Position numbers and translations under genes: made by a program. A DNA stretch of 64,000 nt from positions 1,106,710 to 1,170,709 of the forward strand of contig NW_027490107.1 in assembly GCF_050948175.1 (NCBI RefSeq), read 5' to 3'. Below the pieces are notes generated by a model. It was not told where the DNA came from and did not search any database. It saw only the letters and a program-made list of their open reading frames with translations. Position 1 is the first letter of the stretch. Each line of letters begins with the position of its first letter. Shown piece after piece: positions 42,201 to 58,700 of the stretch. This DNA is from Xylocopa sonorina (lineage: Eukaryota > Arthropoda > Insecta > Hymenoptera > Apidae).

Positions 42201-45200
42201 CACCTCGTATTCTCTTCAAAAGAATGTAAATGCGACTATTGCTTGCTAGGAAATAGCGTTTGCAGATGTCTACGTATCGTAGGAATGGAGTTTTAATGTT
42301 TCTCAAAACGCGATATCGCATCTCATTTCTATGCTTCATGATAAGATATAATATTCATTGCGAAGTGTCATGTATACCTCGCATTCACTCCAAACGAATG
42401 TAAATGCGACACTTCCTTGCTAGGAAATAGCGCATTCAGATGTCCACGTATCGTAGCAATAGAGTTCTAATGCTACTTAAATCGCGATATCGCAACTCAT
42501 TTCTACGTTTCGTGATAAGATATAATATTCATTGCGAAGTGTCATGTACACCTCGTATTCACTTCAAGAGAATGTAAATGCGACACTTCCATGCTAGGAA
42601 ATAACGTCTGCAGATGCCTAATCGTGGGAGCAATAGAGTTCGAATGCTTCTTAAAATGCGATATCGCATCACACTTCTATGTTTCATGATAAGATATACT
42701 ATTCATTGCGAAGTGTCATGTATACCTCGTATTCACTTCAAAAGAATGTAAATGCGACTATTCCTTGCTAGCAAATAGAGTTTGCAGATGTCTACGTATC
42801 GTGGCAAAGGAGTTCTAATGCTTCTCAAAACGCGATATCGCATCTCACTTCTATGCTTCATGATAAGATATAATATTCATTGCGAAGTGTCATGTATACC
42901 TCGTATTCACTTCAAAAGAACGTAAATGCGACTATTGTTTGCTAGGAAATAGCATTTGGAGAGATGTCTACGTATCGTAGCAATAGCGTTCTAATGCTAC
43001 TTAAATGGCGATATCACATCTCATTTATATGTTTCGTGATAAGATATAATATGCATTGCGAAGTGTCATGTATACCTCGTATTCACTTCAAAAGAATGTA
43101 AGTGCGACACTTCCATGCTTGGAAATAGCGTTTGCAGATGTCTCCGCATCGAGGCCATAGATTTCTAATGCTTCTTAAAACGCGATATCGCATCTCTCTT
43201 CCATGTTTCATGATAAGATATAATATTCATTGCGAAGTGTCATGTATACCTCGCATTCACTCCAAACGAATGTAAATGCGACACTTCCTTGCTAGGAAAT
43301 GGCGTATTCAGATGTCCACGTATCGTAGCACTGGAGTTCTAATGCATCTTAAAATGCGATATCGCATCTCACTTCTATGTTTCATGATAAGATATAATAT
43401 TCATTGCGAAGTATCGTAGCAATAGAGTTCTAATGCTACTTAAAACGCGATATCGCATCACTCTTCTATGTTTCGTGATAAGATATAATGTTCTTTGCGA
43501 AGTGTCATGTATACTTCGTATTCACTTCAAAAGAATGTAAACGCGAATCTTCCTTGCTCGGAAATAGCGTTTGCAGATGTCTACGTATCGTAGCAATAGA
43601 GTTCTAATGCTACTTAAAACGCGATATCGCATCACTCTTCTATGTTTCGTGATAAGATATAATATTCATTGCGAAATGTCATGTAAACCTCGTATTCACT
43701 TCAAAAGAATGAAGGTGCGACACTTCCATGCTAGGAAATAGCGTTTGCAGATATCTCCGCATGGAAGCAATAGGATTCTAATGCTTCTCAAAACGCGATA
43801 TCGCATCTCATTTCTATGCTTCGTGGTAACATATAATATTCACTGCGAAGTGTCATGTATACCTCGCATTCGCTTCAAAAGAATGTAAATGCGACACTTC
43901 CATGCCAGGAAATAGCGTCTGCAGATGTCTACGCGTCGAGGCAATAAGGTTCTAATGCTTCTTAAAACGCGATATCGCATCTCACTTCTATGATTCATGA
44001 TATGATATAATATTCATTGCGAAGTGTCATGTATACCTCCTATTCACTTCAAAAGAATGTAAATGCGACTATTCGCTGCTAGGAAATAGCGTTTGCAGAT
44101 GCCTACGTATCGTAGCAATAGTGTTATAATGCTGCTTAGCTCGCGATATCGCATCTCATTTCTATGTTTCGTGATAAGTTATAATATTCATTCCGAAGTG
44201 TCATGTATACCTCGAATTCACTTCAAAAGAATCTAAATGCGACATTTCCATGCTTGGATATAGCCCTTACAGATATCTCCACATCGAGGCTATAGAGTCC
44301 TAATGCATCTTAAAACGAGATGTCGCATTTCATTTCTATGTTTCGTGATAAGATATAATATTCATTGCGAAGTGTCATGCGTACCTCCTATTCACTCCAA
44401 ACGAATGTAAATGCGACACTTCCATGCTAGGAAATAGCGTTTGCAGATGTCTACGTATCCTAGCAATAGCGTTCTAATGTCTCTCAAAACGCGATATCGC
44501 ATCTCATTTCTATGCTTCGTGATGAGATATAATATTCATTGCGAAGTGTCATGTATACCTCGTATTCACTTCAAAAGAATGTAAGTGCGACACTTCCATG
44601 CTAGGAAATAGCGTTTGTTGATGTCTCCGCATCGATGCCATAAAGTTCTAATGCTTCTTAAAACGCGATATCGCATCTCTCTTCTATGTTTCATGATAAG
44701 TTATAATATTGATTCCGAAGTGTCATGTAAACCTCGAATTCGCTTCAAAAGAATGTAAGTGCGACTATTGCTTGCATGGAAATAGCGTTTGCAGATGTCT
44801 ACGTATCGTAGCAATAGCGTTCTAATGCTACTTAAATCGCGATATCGCATCCCACTTATATGTTTGGTGATAAGATATAATAATCATTGCGAAGTGTCAT
44901 GTATACCTCGTATTCTCTCCAAACGAATGTAAATGCAACACTTCCTTGCTAGGAAATAGCTTATTCAGATCTCTACGTATCGTAGCAATAGATTTCTAAT
45001 GCTTCTTAAAACGCGATATCGCATCTCACTTCTATGTTTCATGGTAAGATATAATATTCATTGCGGAGTGTCATGTATACCTCGTATTCACTTCAAAAGA
45101 ATGTAAATGCGACACTTCCATGCTAGGAAATAGCGTCTGCAGATGTCTGTGCGTCGAGCCAATAGGGTTCTAATGCTTCTTAAAACGCGATATCGCATCT

Positions 45201-47411
45201 CACATCTATGTTTCATGATAAGATATAATATTCATTGCGAATTGTCATGTATACCTCGTATTCTCTTCAAAAGAATGTAAATGCGAATCTTCCTTGCAAG
45301 GAAATAGCGCTTGCAGATGTCTACGTTTCGTAGCAATAGTGTTCTAATGCCTCTCAAAACGCGATATCGCATCTCATTTCGATGCTTCGTGATAAGATAT
45401 AATATTCATTGCGAAGCGTCATGTATACCTCGTATTCACTTCAAAACAATGTAAGCGCGACACTTCCATGCTAGGAAATAGCGTCTGCAGATGTGTCCGC
45501 ATCGAGGCCATAGAGTTCTAATGCTTCTTAAAACGCGATACCGCATCTCTCTTCTATGTTTCATGATAAGATATAATATTCATTGTGAAGTGTCATGTAT
45601 ACCTCGCATTCTCTCCAAACGAATGTAAGTGCGACTATTGCTTGCTAGGAAATAGCGTTTGCAGATGTCTACGTATCGTAGCAATAGAATTCTAATGCTT
45701 CTCAAAACGCGATATCGCATCTCATTTCTATGTTTTCTGATAAGATATAATATTCATTGCGAAGTGTCATGTACACCTCGTATTCACTTCAAAAGAATGT
45801 AAATGCGACACTTCCATGCTAGGAAATAGTGTCTGCAGATGTCTAGGCGTCGAGGCAATAGAGTTCTAATGCTTCTTAAAACGCGATATCGCATCTCACA
45901 TCTATGTTTCATGATAAGATATAATATTCATTGCGAATTGTCATGTATACCTCGTATTCTCTTCAAAAGAATGTAAATGCGAATCTTCCTTGCAAGGAAA
46001 TAGCGCTTGCAGATGTCTACGTTTCGTAGCAATAGTGTTCTGATGCCTCTCAAAACGCGATGTCGCATCTCATTTCTATGCTTCGTGATAAGATATAATA
46101 TTCATTGCGAAGTTTCATGTATACCTCGTATTCACTTCAAAAGAATGTAAGCGCGACACTTCCATGCTAGGAAATAGCGTCTGCAGATTTGTCCGCATCG
46201 AGGCCATAGAGTTCCAATGCTTCTTAAAACGCTATACCGCATCTCTCTTCTATGTTTCATGATAAGATATAATATTCATTGCGAAGTGTCATGTATACCG
46301 CGTATTCACTTCAAAAGAATGTAAATGCGAATCTTCCTTGCTCGAAAATAGCGTTTGCAGATGCCTACGTATCGTAGCAATAGAGTTGCAGTGCTTCTCA
46401 GAACGCGATATAGCATCTCATTTCTATGCTTCATGATAAGATATAATATTCATTGCAAGGTGTCATGTATACCTCGTGTTCACTCCAAACGAATGTATAT
46501 GCGACACTTCCTTGCTAGGAAATAGCGTATTCAGAAGTCTACGAATCGTAGCAATAGATTTCTAATGCTACTTAAATCGCGATATCGCATCACATTTCTA
46601 TATATCGTGATAAGATATAATATACATTGCGAAGTGTCATGTATACCTCGTATTCACTTCTAAAGAATGTAAATGCGACTATTCCTTGCTAGGAAATAGC
46701 GTTTGCAGATGCCTACGTATCGTAGCAATAGAGTTGTAGTGCTTCTCGAAACGCGATATCGCATCTCATTTCTATGCTTCATGATAAGATATAATATTCA
46801 TTGCGAAGTGTCATGTATACCTCGTATTCGCTCCAAACGAATGTAAATGCGACACTTCCTTGCTAGGAAATAGCGTATTCTGATGTCTACGTATCGTAGC
46901 AATGGAGTTCTAATGCTACTTAAATCGCGATATCGCATCTCATTTATATGTTTCGTGATAAGATATAATATTTATCGCGAAGTGTCATGTATACCTCGTA
47001 TTCACTTCAAAAGAATGTAAATGCGACACTTCCATGCTAGGAAATAGCGTCTGCTGATGTCTATGCGTCGAGGCAATATAGTTCTAATGCTTCTTAACAC
47101 GCGATATCGCATCTCACATCTATGTTTCATGATAAGATATAATATTCATTGCGAATTGTCATGTATACCTCGTATTCTCTTCAAAAGAATGTAAATGCGA
47201 ATCTTCCTTGCAAGGAAATAGCGCTTGCAGATGTCTACGTTTCGTAGCAATAGTGTTCTAATGCCTCACAAAACGCGATATCGCATCTCATTTCTATGCT
47301 TCGTGATAAGATATAATATTCATTGCGAAGTGTCATGTATACCTCGTATTCACTTCAAAAGAATGTAAATGCGACTGTTGCTTGCTAGGAAATAGCGTTT
47401 GCAGATGTCAA
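39283..47411 (-). repeat. 174-bp satellite array, block 2 (inverted)
   Basis: About 47 monomers of the same satellite in reverse complement. Monomers next to the LTR fragment (39.3-41.8 kb) are the more diverged. A shortened monomer lies at about 40600 and another at about 43410. Three copies of a marked variant at 45285, 45981 and 47199 lie 696 and 1218 bp apart (4 and 7 monomers). Confidence 0.95.
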
Positions 47412-49740
47412 CGCAAGGAATAGTCGCATTTACATTCTTTTGAAGTGAATACGAGGTATACATGACACTTCGCGATGAATATTATATCTTATAATGAAAC
47501 ATAGAAGTGAGATGCGATATCGCCTTTTAAGAAACATTAGAACTCTATTGCCTCGATGCGTAGGCATCTGCAGACGCTATTTCCTAGCAAGCAAGTGTCG
47601 CATTTACATTCGTTTGGAGTGAATAGGAGGTATGCATGACACTTCGCAATGAATATTATATCTTATCACGAAACATAGAAATGAAATGCGACATCTCGTT
47701 TTAAGATGCATTAGGACTCTATTGCCTCAAAGCGGAGATATCTGCAAGGGCTATTTCCTAGCATGGAAATGTCGCATTTAGATTCCTTTGAAGTGAATTC
47801 GACGTATACATGACACTTCGGAATGAATATTATAACTTATCATGAAACATATAAGTGAGATGCGATATCGCGATTTAAGTAGCATTAGAACCCTATTGCT
47901 ACGATACCTAGACATCTGAATACGCTATGTCCTAGCAAGGAAGACTGGCATTTACATTCGTTTGAATACGAGGTATACATGACACTTCACAATGAACATT
48001 ATATCCTATCATGTAACATATAAGTGAGATGCGATATCGCGTCTTAAGAAGCATTAGGACTCTATTGCCTCAATGCGGATATATCTGCAAGGGCTATTTC
48101 CTAGCATGGAAGTGTCGCATTTAGATTCTTTTGAAGTGAATTCGAGGTATACATGACACTTCGCAATGATTATTATATCTTATCACGAAACATATAAGTG
48201 GGATGCGATATCGCGATTTAAGTAGCACTAGAACTCTATTGCTACGATACGTAGACATCTGCAAACGCTATTTCCTAGCAAGCAGTAGTCGCATTTACAT
48301 TCTTTTGAAGTGAATACGAGGTATACATGACGCTTCACAATGGACATTATATCTTATCATGTAACATATAAGTGAGATACGATATCGCGTCTTAAGAAGC
48401 ATTAGAAACCTATAGCCTCGATGTGGAGATATCTGCAAACGCTATTTCCTAGCAAGCAATAGTCGCATTTAGATTCTTTTGAAATAAATTCGAGGTTTAC
48501 ATGACACTTCGGAATGAATATTATAACTTATCTCGAAACATAAAAAGGAGATGCGATGTCGCGATCTAAGAAGCATTAGAACTCTATTGCTACGATACGT
48601 AGGCATCTGCAAACGCTATTTCCTAGCAAGGAAGATTCGCATTTACATTCTTTTGAAGTGAATACGAGGTATACATGACACTTCACAATGAACATTATAT
48701 CTTATCATGTAACATATAAGTGAGATGCGATATCGCGTCTTAAGAAGCATTAGAACTCTATGGCCTCGATGCGGAGACATCTGCAAACGCTATTTCCTAG
48801 CATGGAAGTGTCGCATTTACATTCTTTTGAAGTGATTACGATGTGTACATGACACTTCGCAATGAATATTATACCTTATCACGAAACATATGAATGAGGT
48901 GTCATATCGCGACTGAAGTAGCATTAGAACGCTATTGCTACGATACGTAGACATCTGCAAACGCTATTTCCTAGCAAGCAATAGTCGCATTTACATTCTT
49001 TTGAAATGAATTCGAGGTTTACATGACACTTCGGAATGAATATTATAACTTATCACGAAACATAAAAATGTGATGCGATATTGCGATCTAAGAAGCATTA
49101 GAACTCTATTGCTACGATACGTAGGCATTTGCAAACGCTATGCCCTGGCAAGGAATAGTCGCATTTACATTCTTTTGATGTGAATACGAGGTATACATGA
49201 CACCTCGCAATGAATATTATATCTTATAATGAAGCATAGAAATGAGATGCGATATCGCGATCTAATAAGCATTAGAACTCTATTGCCTCGACGCGTAGAC
49301 ATCTGCAGACGCTTTTTCCTAGCATGGAAGTGTCGGATTTTCATTCCTTTGTAGTAAATGCGAGGAATACATGACACTTCGCAATGAATATTTATATCTT
49401 ATCACGAAACATAGAAATGAGATGCGATATCGCGTTTTAAGAAGAATTAGAACTCTATTGCTACGATACGTAGACATCTGAATACGCTATTTCCTAGCAA
49501 GGAAGATTCGCATTTACATTCCTTTGAAGTGAATACGAGGTATACATGACACTTCGGAATGAATATTATAACTTATCACGAAACATAGAAATGAGATGCG
49601 ATATCGCGATCTAAGAAGCATTAGAATTCTATTGCTACGATATGTAGGCATCTGCAAACGCTATTTCCTAGCAAGCAGTAGTCGCATTTACATTCTCTTG
49701 AAGTGAATACGAGGTATACGTGACACTTCGCAATGAACAT

Positions 49741-52700
49741 TATATCTTATCACGTAACATAGAAGTGAGATGCGATATCGCGTTTTAAGAAGCATTAGAA
49801 CCCTATTGCCTCGATGCGGAGATATCTGCAAACGCTATTTCCTAGCATGGAAGTGTCGCATTTACATTCTTTTGAAGTGAATTCGAGGTATACATGACAC
49901 TTCGGAATGAATATTATAACTTATCACGAAACATAGAAATGAGATGCGATATCGCGATCTAAGAAGCATTAGAATTCTATTGCTACGATATGTAGGCATC
50001 TGCAAACGCTATTTCCTTGTAAGCAAGAGTCGCATTTACATTCTTTTGAAGTGAATACGAGGTATACATGACACTTCGTAATGAATATTATATCTTATCA
50101 TGTAACATAGTAATGAAATGCGACATCTCGTTTTAAGAAGCATTAGGACTCTTTTGCTACGATACGTAGACATCTGCAAACGATATTCCCAAGGATGCAA
50201 GCGTCGCATTTACATTCTTTTGAAGTGAATACGAGGTATACGTGACACTTCGCAATGAATATTATATCTTATCACGAAATATAGAAATGAGATACGATAT
50301 CGCGATTTAAGTAGTATTAGAACTCTATTGCTACGATACGTAGACATCTGCAAACGCTATTTCCTAGCAAGGAAGATTCGCATTTACATTCTTTTGAAGT
50401 GAATACGAGGTATACAGAGCACTTCGCTCTGAACATTATATCTTATCATGTAACATAGAAGTAAGATGCGATATCGCGCATTAAGAAGCACTAGTACCCT
50501 ATTGCCTCGATGCGAAGATATCTGCAAACGCTATTTCCTAGCATGGAAATGTCGCATTTACATTCTTTTGAAGTGAATACGAGGTATACATTACACTTCG
50601 CAATGAATATTATACCTTATCACCAAACATAGAAATGAGATGCGATATCGCGTTTTAAGAAGCATTAGATCTCTATTGCCTCGACGCGTAGACATCTGCA
50701 GACGCTATTTCCTAGCAAGGAAGTGTTGCATTTGCATTCGTTTGGAGTGAATACGAGGTACACGTGACATTTCGCAATGAATATTATATCTTATCACGAA
50801 ACATAGAAATGAAATGCGACAACTCGTTTTAAGAAGCATTAGGGATCTTTCGCTACGATAAGTAGACATCTGCAAACGATATTCCCAAGGATGCAAACGT
50901 CGCATTTACATTCTTTTGAAGTGAATACGAGGTATACATGACACTTCACTATGAATATTGTATCTCATCACGAAACATATAAATGAGTCACGATATCGCG
51001 ATTTAAGTAGCATTAGAACTCTATTGCTACGATACGTAGACATCTGCAAACGCTATTTCCTAGCAAGCAATAGTCGCATTTACATTCTTTTGAAGTGAAT
51101 ACGAGGTATACATGACACTTCGCAATGAATACTATATCTTATCATGAAACATAGAAGTGAGATGCGATATCGCGTTTTAAGAAGCATTAGAACTCTATTG
51201 CCTCGACGCCTAGACGTCTGCAGACGCTATTTCCTAGCATGGAAGTGTCGCATTTACATTGTTTTGTAGTGAATACGAGGTGTACATGACACTTCGCAAT
51301 GAATATTACATCTTATCACGAAACATAAAAATGGGATGCGATATCGAGATCTAAGAAGCATTAGAATTCTATTGCTACGATATGTAGGCACCTGCAAACG
51401 CCATTTCCTTGCAAGGAAGAGTCGCATTTACATTCTTTTGAAGTGAATACGAGGTATACATGACACTTCGCAATGAATATTATATCCTATCGTGAAACAT
51501 AGGAGTGAGATGCGATATCGCGTTTTAAGAAGCATTAGATCTCTACTGCCTCGACGCGTAGACATCTGCAGACGTTATTTCCTAGGATGGAGTTGTCGCA
51601 ATTACATTCTTTTGAAGTGAACACGAGGTGTACATGACAATTTGCAATGAATATTACATCTTATCACGAAACATAGAAATGGGATGCGATATCGCGATTT
51701 AAGATGCATTAGAACTCTATTGCTACGATACGTAGACATCTGCAAACGCTATTTCCTAGCAAGGAATAGTCGCATTTACATTCTTTTGAAGTGAATACGA
51801 GGTATACATGACTCTTCGCAATGAATATTATATCTTATCATGAAACATAGAAGTGAGGTGCGATATCGCGTTTTAAGAAGCATTAGAACTCTATTGCCTC
51901 GACGCCTAGACATCTGCAGGCGCTATTTCCTAGCATGGAAGTGTCGCATTTACATTGTTTTGTAGTGAATACGAGGTGTACATGACACTTCGCAATGAAT
52001 ATTACATCTTATCACGAAACATAGAAATGGGATGCGATATCGCGATTTAAGATGCATTAGAACTCTATTGCTACGATACGTAGACATCTGCAAACGCTAT
52101 TTCCTAGCAAGGAATAGTCGCATTTACATTCTTTTGAAGTGAATACGATGTATACATGACACTTTGCAATGAATATTATATCTTATCATGAAACATAGAA
52201 GTGAGATGCGATATCGCGTTTTAAGAAGCATTAGAACTCTATTACCTCGACGCCTAGACATCTGCAGACGCTATTTCCTAGCATGGAAGTGTCGCATTTA
52301 CATTGTTTTGTAGTGAATACGAGGTGTACATGACACTTCGCAATGAATATTATATCTTATCTTGAAGCATAGAAGAGAGATGCGATATCGCGTTCTAAGA
52401 AGCATTAGAACTCTATGGCCTCGATGCGGCGACATGAAGTGAATACGATGTATACATGACACTTCGCAATGAATATTATATCTTAACACGAAACATATAA
52501 ATGAGGTGTCATATCGCGATTTAAGTAGCATTAGAACGCTATTGCTACGATACGTAGACATCTGCAAACGCTATTTCCTAGCAAGCAATAGTCGCATTTA
52601 CATTATTTTGAAGTGAATACAAGGTATACATGACCATTCGCAATGAATATTATATCTTATCACGAAGCATAGAAATGAGATACGATATCGCGATTTAAGT

Positions 52701-55700
52701 AGCATTAGTACTCTATTGCTACGATACGTAGACATCTGAATACGCCATTTCCTAGCAAGGAAGTGTCGCATTTACATTCGTTTGGAGAGAATACGAGGTA
52801 TACATGACACTTCGCAGTGAATATTATATTTTATCATGAAACATAGAAGAGAGATGCGATATCGCGTTCTAAGAAGCACTAGAACTCTATGGCCTCGATG
52901 CGGCGACATAAAGTGAATACAATGTATACATGACACTTCGCAATGAATATTATATCTTATCACGAAACATATAACTGAGGTGTCATATCGCGATTTAAGT
53001 AGCATTAGAACGCTATTGCTACGATACGTAGACATCTGCAAACGCTATTTCCTAGCAAGCAATAGTCGCATTTACATTCTTTTGAAGTGAATACAAGGTA
53101 TACATGACCATTCGCAATGAATATTATATCTTATAACGAAACATAGAAATGAGATGCGATATCGCGATTTAAGTAGCATTAGAACTCTATTGCTACGATA
53201 CGTAGACATCTGAATACACTACTTCCTAGCAAGGAAGTGTCGCATTTACATTCTTTTGAAGTGTATACGAGGTGTACATGACACCTCGCAGTGAATATTA
53301 TAACTTATCACGAATCATAGAAATGAGATGCGATATCGCGATCTAAGCAGCATTAGAAGTCTATTGCTACGATACGTAGGCATCTGCAAACGCTATTTCC
53401 TAGCAAGGAATAGTCGCATTTACATTCCTTTGAAGTGAATACGAGGTATACATGTCACTTCGCAATGAATATTATATCTTATCATGAATCATAGAAGTGA
53501 GATGCGATATCGCGTTTTAAGAAGCATTAGAACCTTACTGCCTCGACGCGTAGACATCTGCAGACGCTATATGATAGCATGGAAGTGTCGCACTTACATT
53601 CTTTTGAAGTGAATACGATGTATACGTGACACTTCGCAATGAATATTATATCTTATCACGAAACATAGAAATGAGATGCGATATTGCGTTTTAAGTAGCA
53701 TTAGAACTCTATTGCTACGATACCTAGACATCTGAATACGCTATTTCCTAGCAAGGAAGACTGGCATTTACATTCTTTTGAATACGAGGTATACGTGACA
53801 CTTCGCAATGAACATTATATCTTATCACGTAACATAGAAGTGAGATGCGATATCGCGTTTTAAGAAGCATTAGAACGCTATTGCCCCGATGCGGAGATAT
53901 CTGCAAACGCTATTTCCTAGCATGGAAGTGTCGCATTTACATTCTTTTGAAGTGAATTCGAGGTATACATGACACTTCGGAATGAATATTATAACTTATC
54001 ACGAAACATAGAAATGAGATGCGATATCGCAATCTAAGAAGCATTAGAATTCTATTGCTACGATATGTAGGCATCTGCAAACGCTATTTCCTTGTAAGCA
54101 AGAGTCGCATTTACATTCTTTTGAAGTGAATACGAGGTATACATGACACTTCGTAATGAATATTATATCTTATCATGTAACATAGGAGAGAGATGCGATA
54201 TCGCGTTTTAAGAAGCATTAGAACTCTATGGCCTCGATGCGGAGACATCTGCAAACGCTATTTCCTAGCATGGAAGTGTCGCATTTACATTCGTTTGGTA
54301 GTGAATACGAGGTATACGTGACATTTCGCAATGAATATTATATCTTAGCACGAAACATAGAAATGAAATGCGACATCTCGTTTTAAGAAGCATTAGGACT
54401 CTTTTGCTACGATACGTAGACATCTGCAAACGATATTCCCAAGGATGCAAGCGTCGCATTTACATTCTTTTGAAGTGAATACGAGGTATACGTGACACTT
54501 CGCAATGAATATTATATCTTATCACGAAATATAGAAATGAGATGCGATATCGCGATTTAAGTAGTATTAGAACTCTATTGCTACGATACGTAGACATCTG
54601 CAAACGCTATTTCCTAGCAAGGAAGATTCGCATTTACATTCTTTTGAAGTGAATACGAGGTATACAGAGCACTTCGCTCTGAACATTATATCTTATCATG
54701 TAACATAGAAGTAAGATGCGATATCGCGCATTAAGAAGCACTAGTACCCTATTGCCTCGATGCGAAGATATCTGCAAACGCTATTTCCTAGCATGGAAAT
54801 GTCGCATTTACATTCTTTTGAAGTGAATACGAGGTATACATTACACTTCGCAATGAATATTATACCTTATCACCAAACATAGAAATGAGATGCGATATCG
54901 CGTTTTAAGAAGCATTAGATCTCTATTGCCTCGACGCGTAGACATCTGCAGACGCTATTTCCTAGCAAGGAAGTGTTGCATTTGCATTCGTTTGGAGTGA
55001 ATACGAGGTACACGTGACATTTCGCAATGAATATTATATCTTATCACGAAACATAGAAATGAAATGCGACATCTCGTTTTAAGAAGCATTAGGAATCTTT
55101 CGCTACGATAAGTAGACATCTGCAAACGATATTCCCAAGGATGCAAACGTCGCATTTACATTCTTTTGAAGTGAATACGAGGTATACATGACACTTCACT
55201 ATGAATATTGTATCTCATCACGAAACATATAAATGAGTCACGATATCGCGATTTAAGTAGCATTAGAACTCTATTGCTACGATACGTAGACATCTGCAAA
55301 CGCTATTTCCTAGCAAGCAATAGTCGCATTTACATTCTTTTGAAGTGAATACGAGGTATACATGACACTTCGCAATGAATATTATATCTTATCATGAAAC
55401 ATAGAAGTGAGATGCGATATCGCGTTTTAAGAAGCATTAGAACTCTATTGCCTCGACGCCTAGACGTCTGCAGACGCTATTTCCTAGCATGGAAGTGTCG
55501 CATTTACATTGTTTTGTAGTGAATACGAGGTGTACATGACACTTCGCAATGAATATTACATCTTATCACGAAACATAGAAATGGGATGCGATATCGAGAT
55601 CTAAGAAGCATTAGAATTCTATTGCTACGATATGTAGGCATCTGCAAACGCCATTTCCTTGCAAGGAAGAGTCGCATTTACATTCTTTTGAAGTGAATAC

Positions 55701-58700
55701 GAGGTATACATGACACTTCGCAATGAATATTATATCCTATCGTGAAACATAGGAGTGAGATGCGATATCGCGTTTTAAGAAGCATTAGATCTCTACTGCC
55801 TCGACGCGTAGACATCTGCAGACGTTATTTCCTAGGATGGAGTTGTCGCAATTACATTCTTTTGAAGTGAATACGAGGTGTACATGACAATTTGCAATGA
55901 ATATTACATCTTATCACGAAACATAGAAATGGGATGCGATATCGCGATTTAAGATGCATTAGAACTCTATTGCTACGATACGTAGACATCTGCAAACGCT
56001 ATTTCCTAGCAAGGAATAGTCGCATTTACATTCTTTTGAAGTGAATACGAGGTATACATGACTCTTCGCAATGAATATTATATCTTATCATGAAACATAG
56101 AAGTGAGGTGCGATATCGCGTTTTAAGAAGCATTAGAACTCTATTGTCTCGACGCCTAGACATCTGCAGACGCTATTTCCTAGCATGGAAGTGTCGCATT
56201 TACATTGTTTTGTAGTGAATACGAGGTGTACATGACACTTCGCAATGAATATTATATCTTATCTTGAAGCATAGAAGAGAGATGCGATATCGCGTTCTAA
56301 GAAGCATTAGAACTCTATGGCCTCGATGCGGCGACATGAAGTGAATACGATGTATACATGACACTTCGCAATGAATATTATATCTTAACACGAAACATAT
56401 AAATGAGGTGTCATATCGCGATTTAAGTAGCATTAGAACGCTATTGCTACGATACGTAGACATCTGCAAACGCTATTTCCTAGCAAGCAATAGTCGCATT
56501 TACATTATTTTGAAGTGAATACAAGGTATACATGACCATTCGCAATGAATATTATATATTATCACGAAACATAGAAATGAGATACGATATCGCGATTTAA
56601 GTAGCATTAGTACTCTATTGCTACGATACGTAGACATCTGAATACGCCATTTCCTAGCAAGGAAGTGTCGCATTTACATTCGTTTGGAGAGAATACGAGG
56701 TATACATGACACTTCGCAGTGAATATTATATTTTATCATGAAACATAGAAGAGAGATGCGATATCGCGTTCTAAGAAGCACTAGAACTCTATGGCCTCGA
56801 TGCGGCGACATAAAGTGAATACAATGTATACATGACACTTCGCAATGAATATTATATCTTATCACGAAACATATAAATGAGGTGTCATATCGCGATTTAA
56901 GTAGCATTAGAACGCTATTGCTACGATACGTAGACATCTGCAAACGCTATTTCCTAGCAAGCAATAGTCGCATTTACATTCTTTTGAAGTGAATACAAGG
57001 TATACATGACCATTCGCAATGAATATTATATCTTATAACGAAACATAGAAATGAGATGCGATATCGCGATTTAAGTAGCATTAGAACTCTATTGCTACGA
57101 TACGTAGACATCTGAATACACTACTTCCTAGCAAGGAAGTGTCGCATTTACATTCTTTTGAAGTGTATACGAGGTGTACATGACACCTCGCAGTGAATAT
57201 TATAACTTATCACGAAACATAGAAATGAGATGCGATATCGCGATCTAAGCAGCATTAGAAGTCTATTGCTACGATACGTAGGCATCTGCAAACGCTATTT
57301 CCTAGCAAGGAATAGTCGCATTTACATTCCTTTGAAGTGAATACGAGGTATACATGTCACTTCGCAATGAATATTATATCTTATCATGAATCATAGAAGT
57401 GAGATGCGATATCGCGTTTTAAGAAGCATTAGAACCTTACTGCCTCGACGCGTAGACATCTGCAGACGCTATATGATAGCATGGAAGTGTCGCACTTACA
57501 TTCTTTTGAAGTGAATACGATGTATACGTGACACTTCGCAATGAATATTATATCTTATCACGAAACATAGAAATGAGATGCGATATCGCGATTTAAATAG
57601 CATTAGAACTCTATTGCTACGACACGTAGACATCTGAATACGCTATTTCCTAGCAAGGAAGTGTCGCATTTACATTCTTTTGAAGTGAATACGAGGTGTA
57701 CATGACACCTCGCAGTGAATATTGTATCTTATCACGAAACATAGAAATGAGATGCGATATTGCGTTTTAAGTAGCATTAGAACTCTATTGCTACGATACC
57801 TAGACATCTGAATACGCTATTTCCTAGCAAGGAAGACTGGCATTTACATTCTTTTGAATACGAGGTATACATGACACTTCACAATGAACATTACATCTTA
57901 TCATGTAACATATAAGTGAGATGCGATATCGCGTCTTAAGAAGCATTAGGACTCTATTGCCTCAATGCGGATATATCTGCAAGGGCTATTTCCTAGCATG
58001 GAAATGTCGCATTTAGATTCTTTTGAAGTGAATTCGAGGTATACATGACACTTCGGAATGAATATTATAACTTATCACGAAACATAGAAATGAGATGCGA
58101 TATGGCGATCTAAGCAGCATTAGAACTCTATTGCTACGATACGTAGGCATCTGCAAACGCTATTTCCTAGCAAGGAAGATTCGCATTTACATTCTTTTGA
58201 AGTGAATACGAGGTATACATGACACTTCACAATGAACACTATATCTTATCATGTATCATATAAGTGAGATGCGATATCGCGTCTTAAGAAGCATTAGAAC
58301 TCTATGGCCTCGATGCGGAGACATCTGCAAACGCTATTTCCTAGCATGGAAGTGTCGCATTTACATTCTTTTGAAGTGATTACGATGTGTACATGACACT
58401 TCGCAATGAATATTATACCTTATCACGAAACATATGAATGAGGTGTCATATCGCGACTGAAGTAGCATTAGAACGCTATTGCTACGATACGTAGACATCT
58501 GCAAACGTTATTTCCTAGCAAGCAATAGTCGCATTTACATTCTTTTGAAATGAATTCGAGGTTTACATGACACTTCGGAATGAATATTATAACTTATCAC
58601 GAAACATAAAAATGTGATGCGATATTGCGATCTAGGAAGCATTAGAACTCTATTGCTACGATACGTAGGCATTTGCAAACGCTATGCCCTGGCAAGGAAT

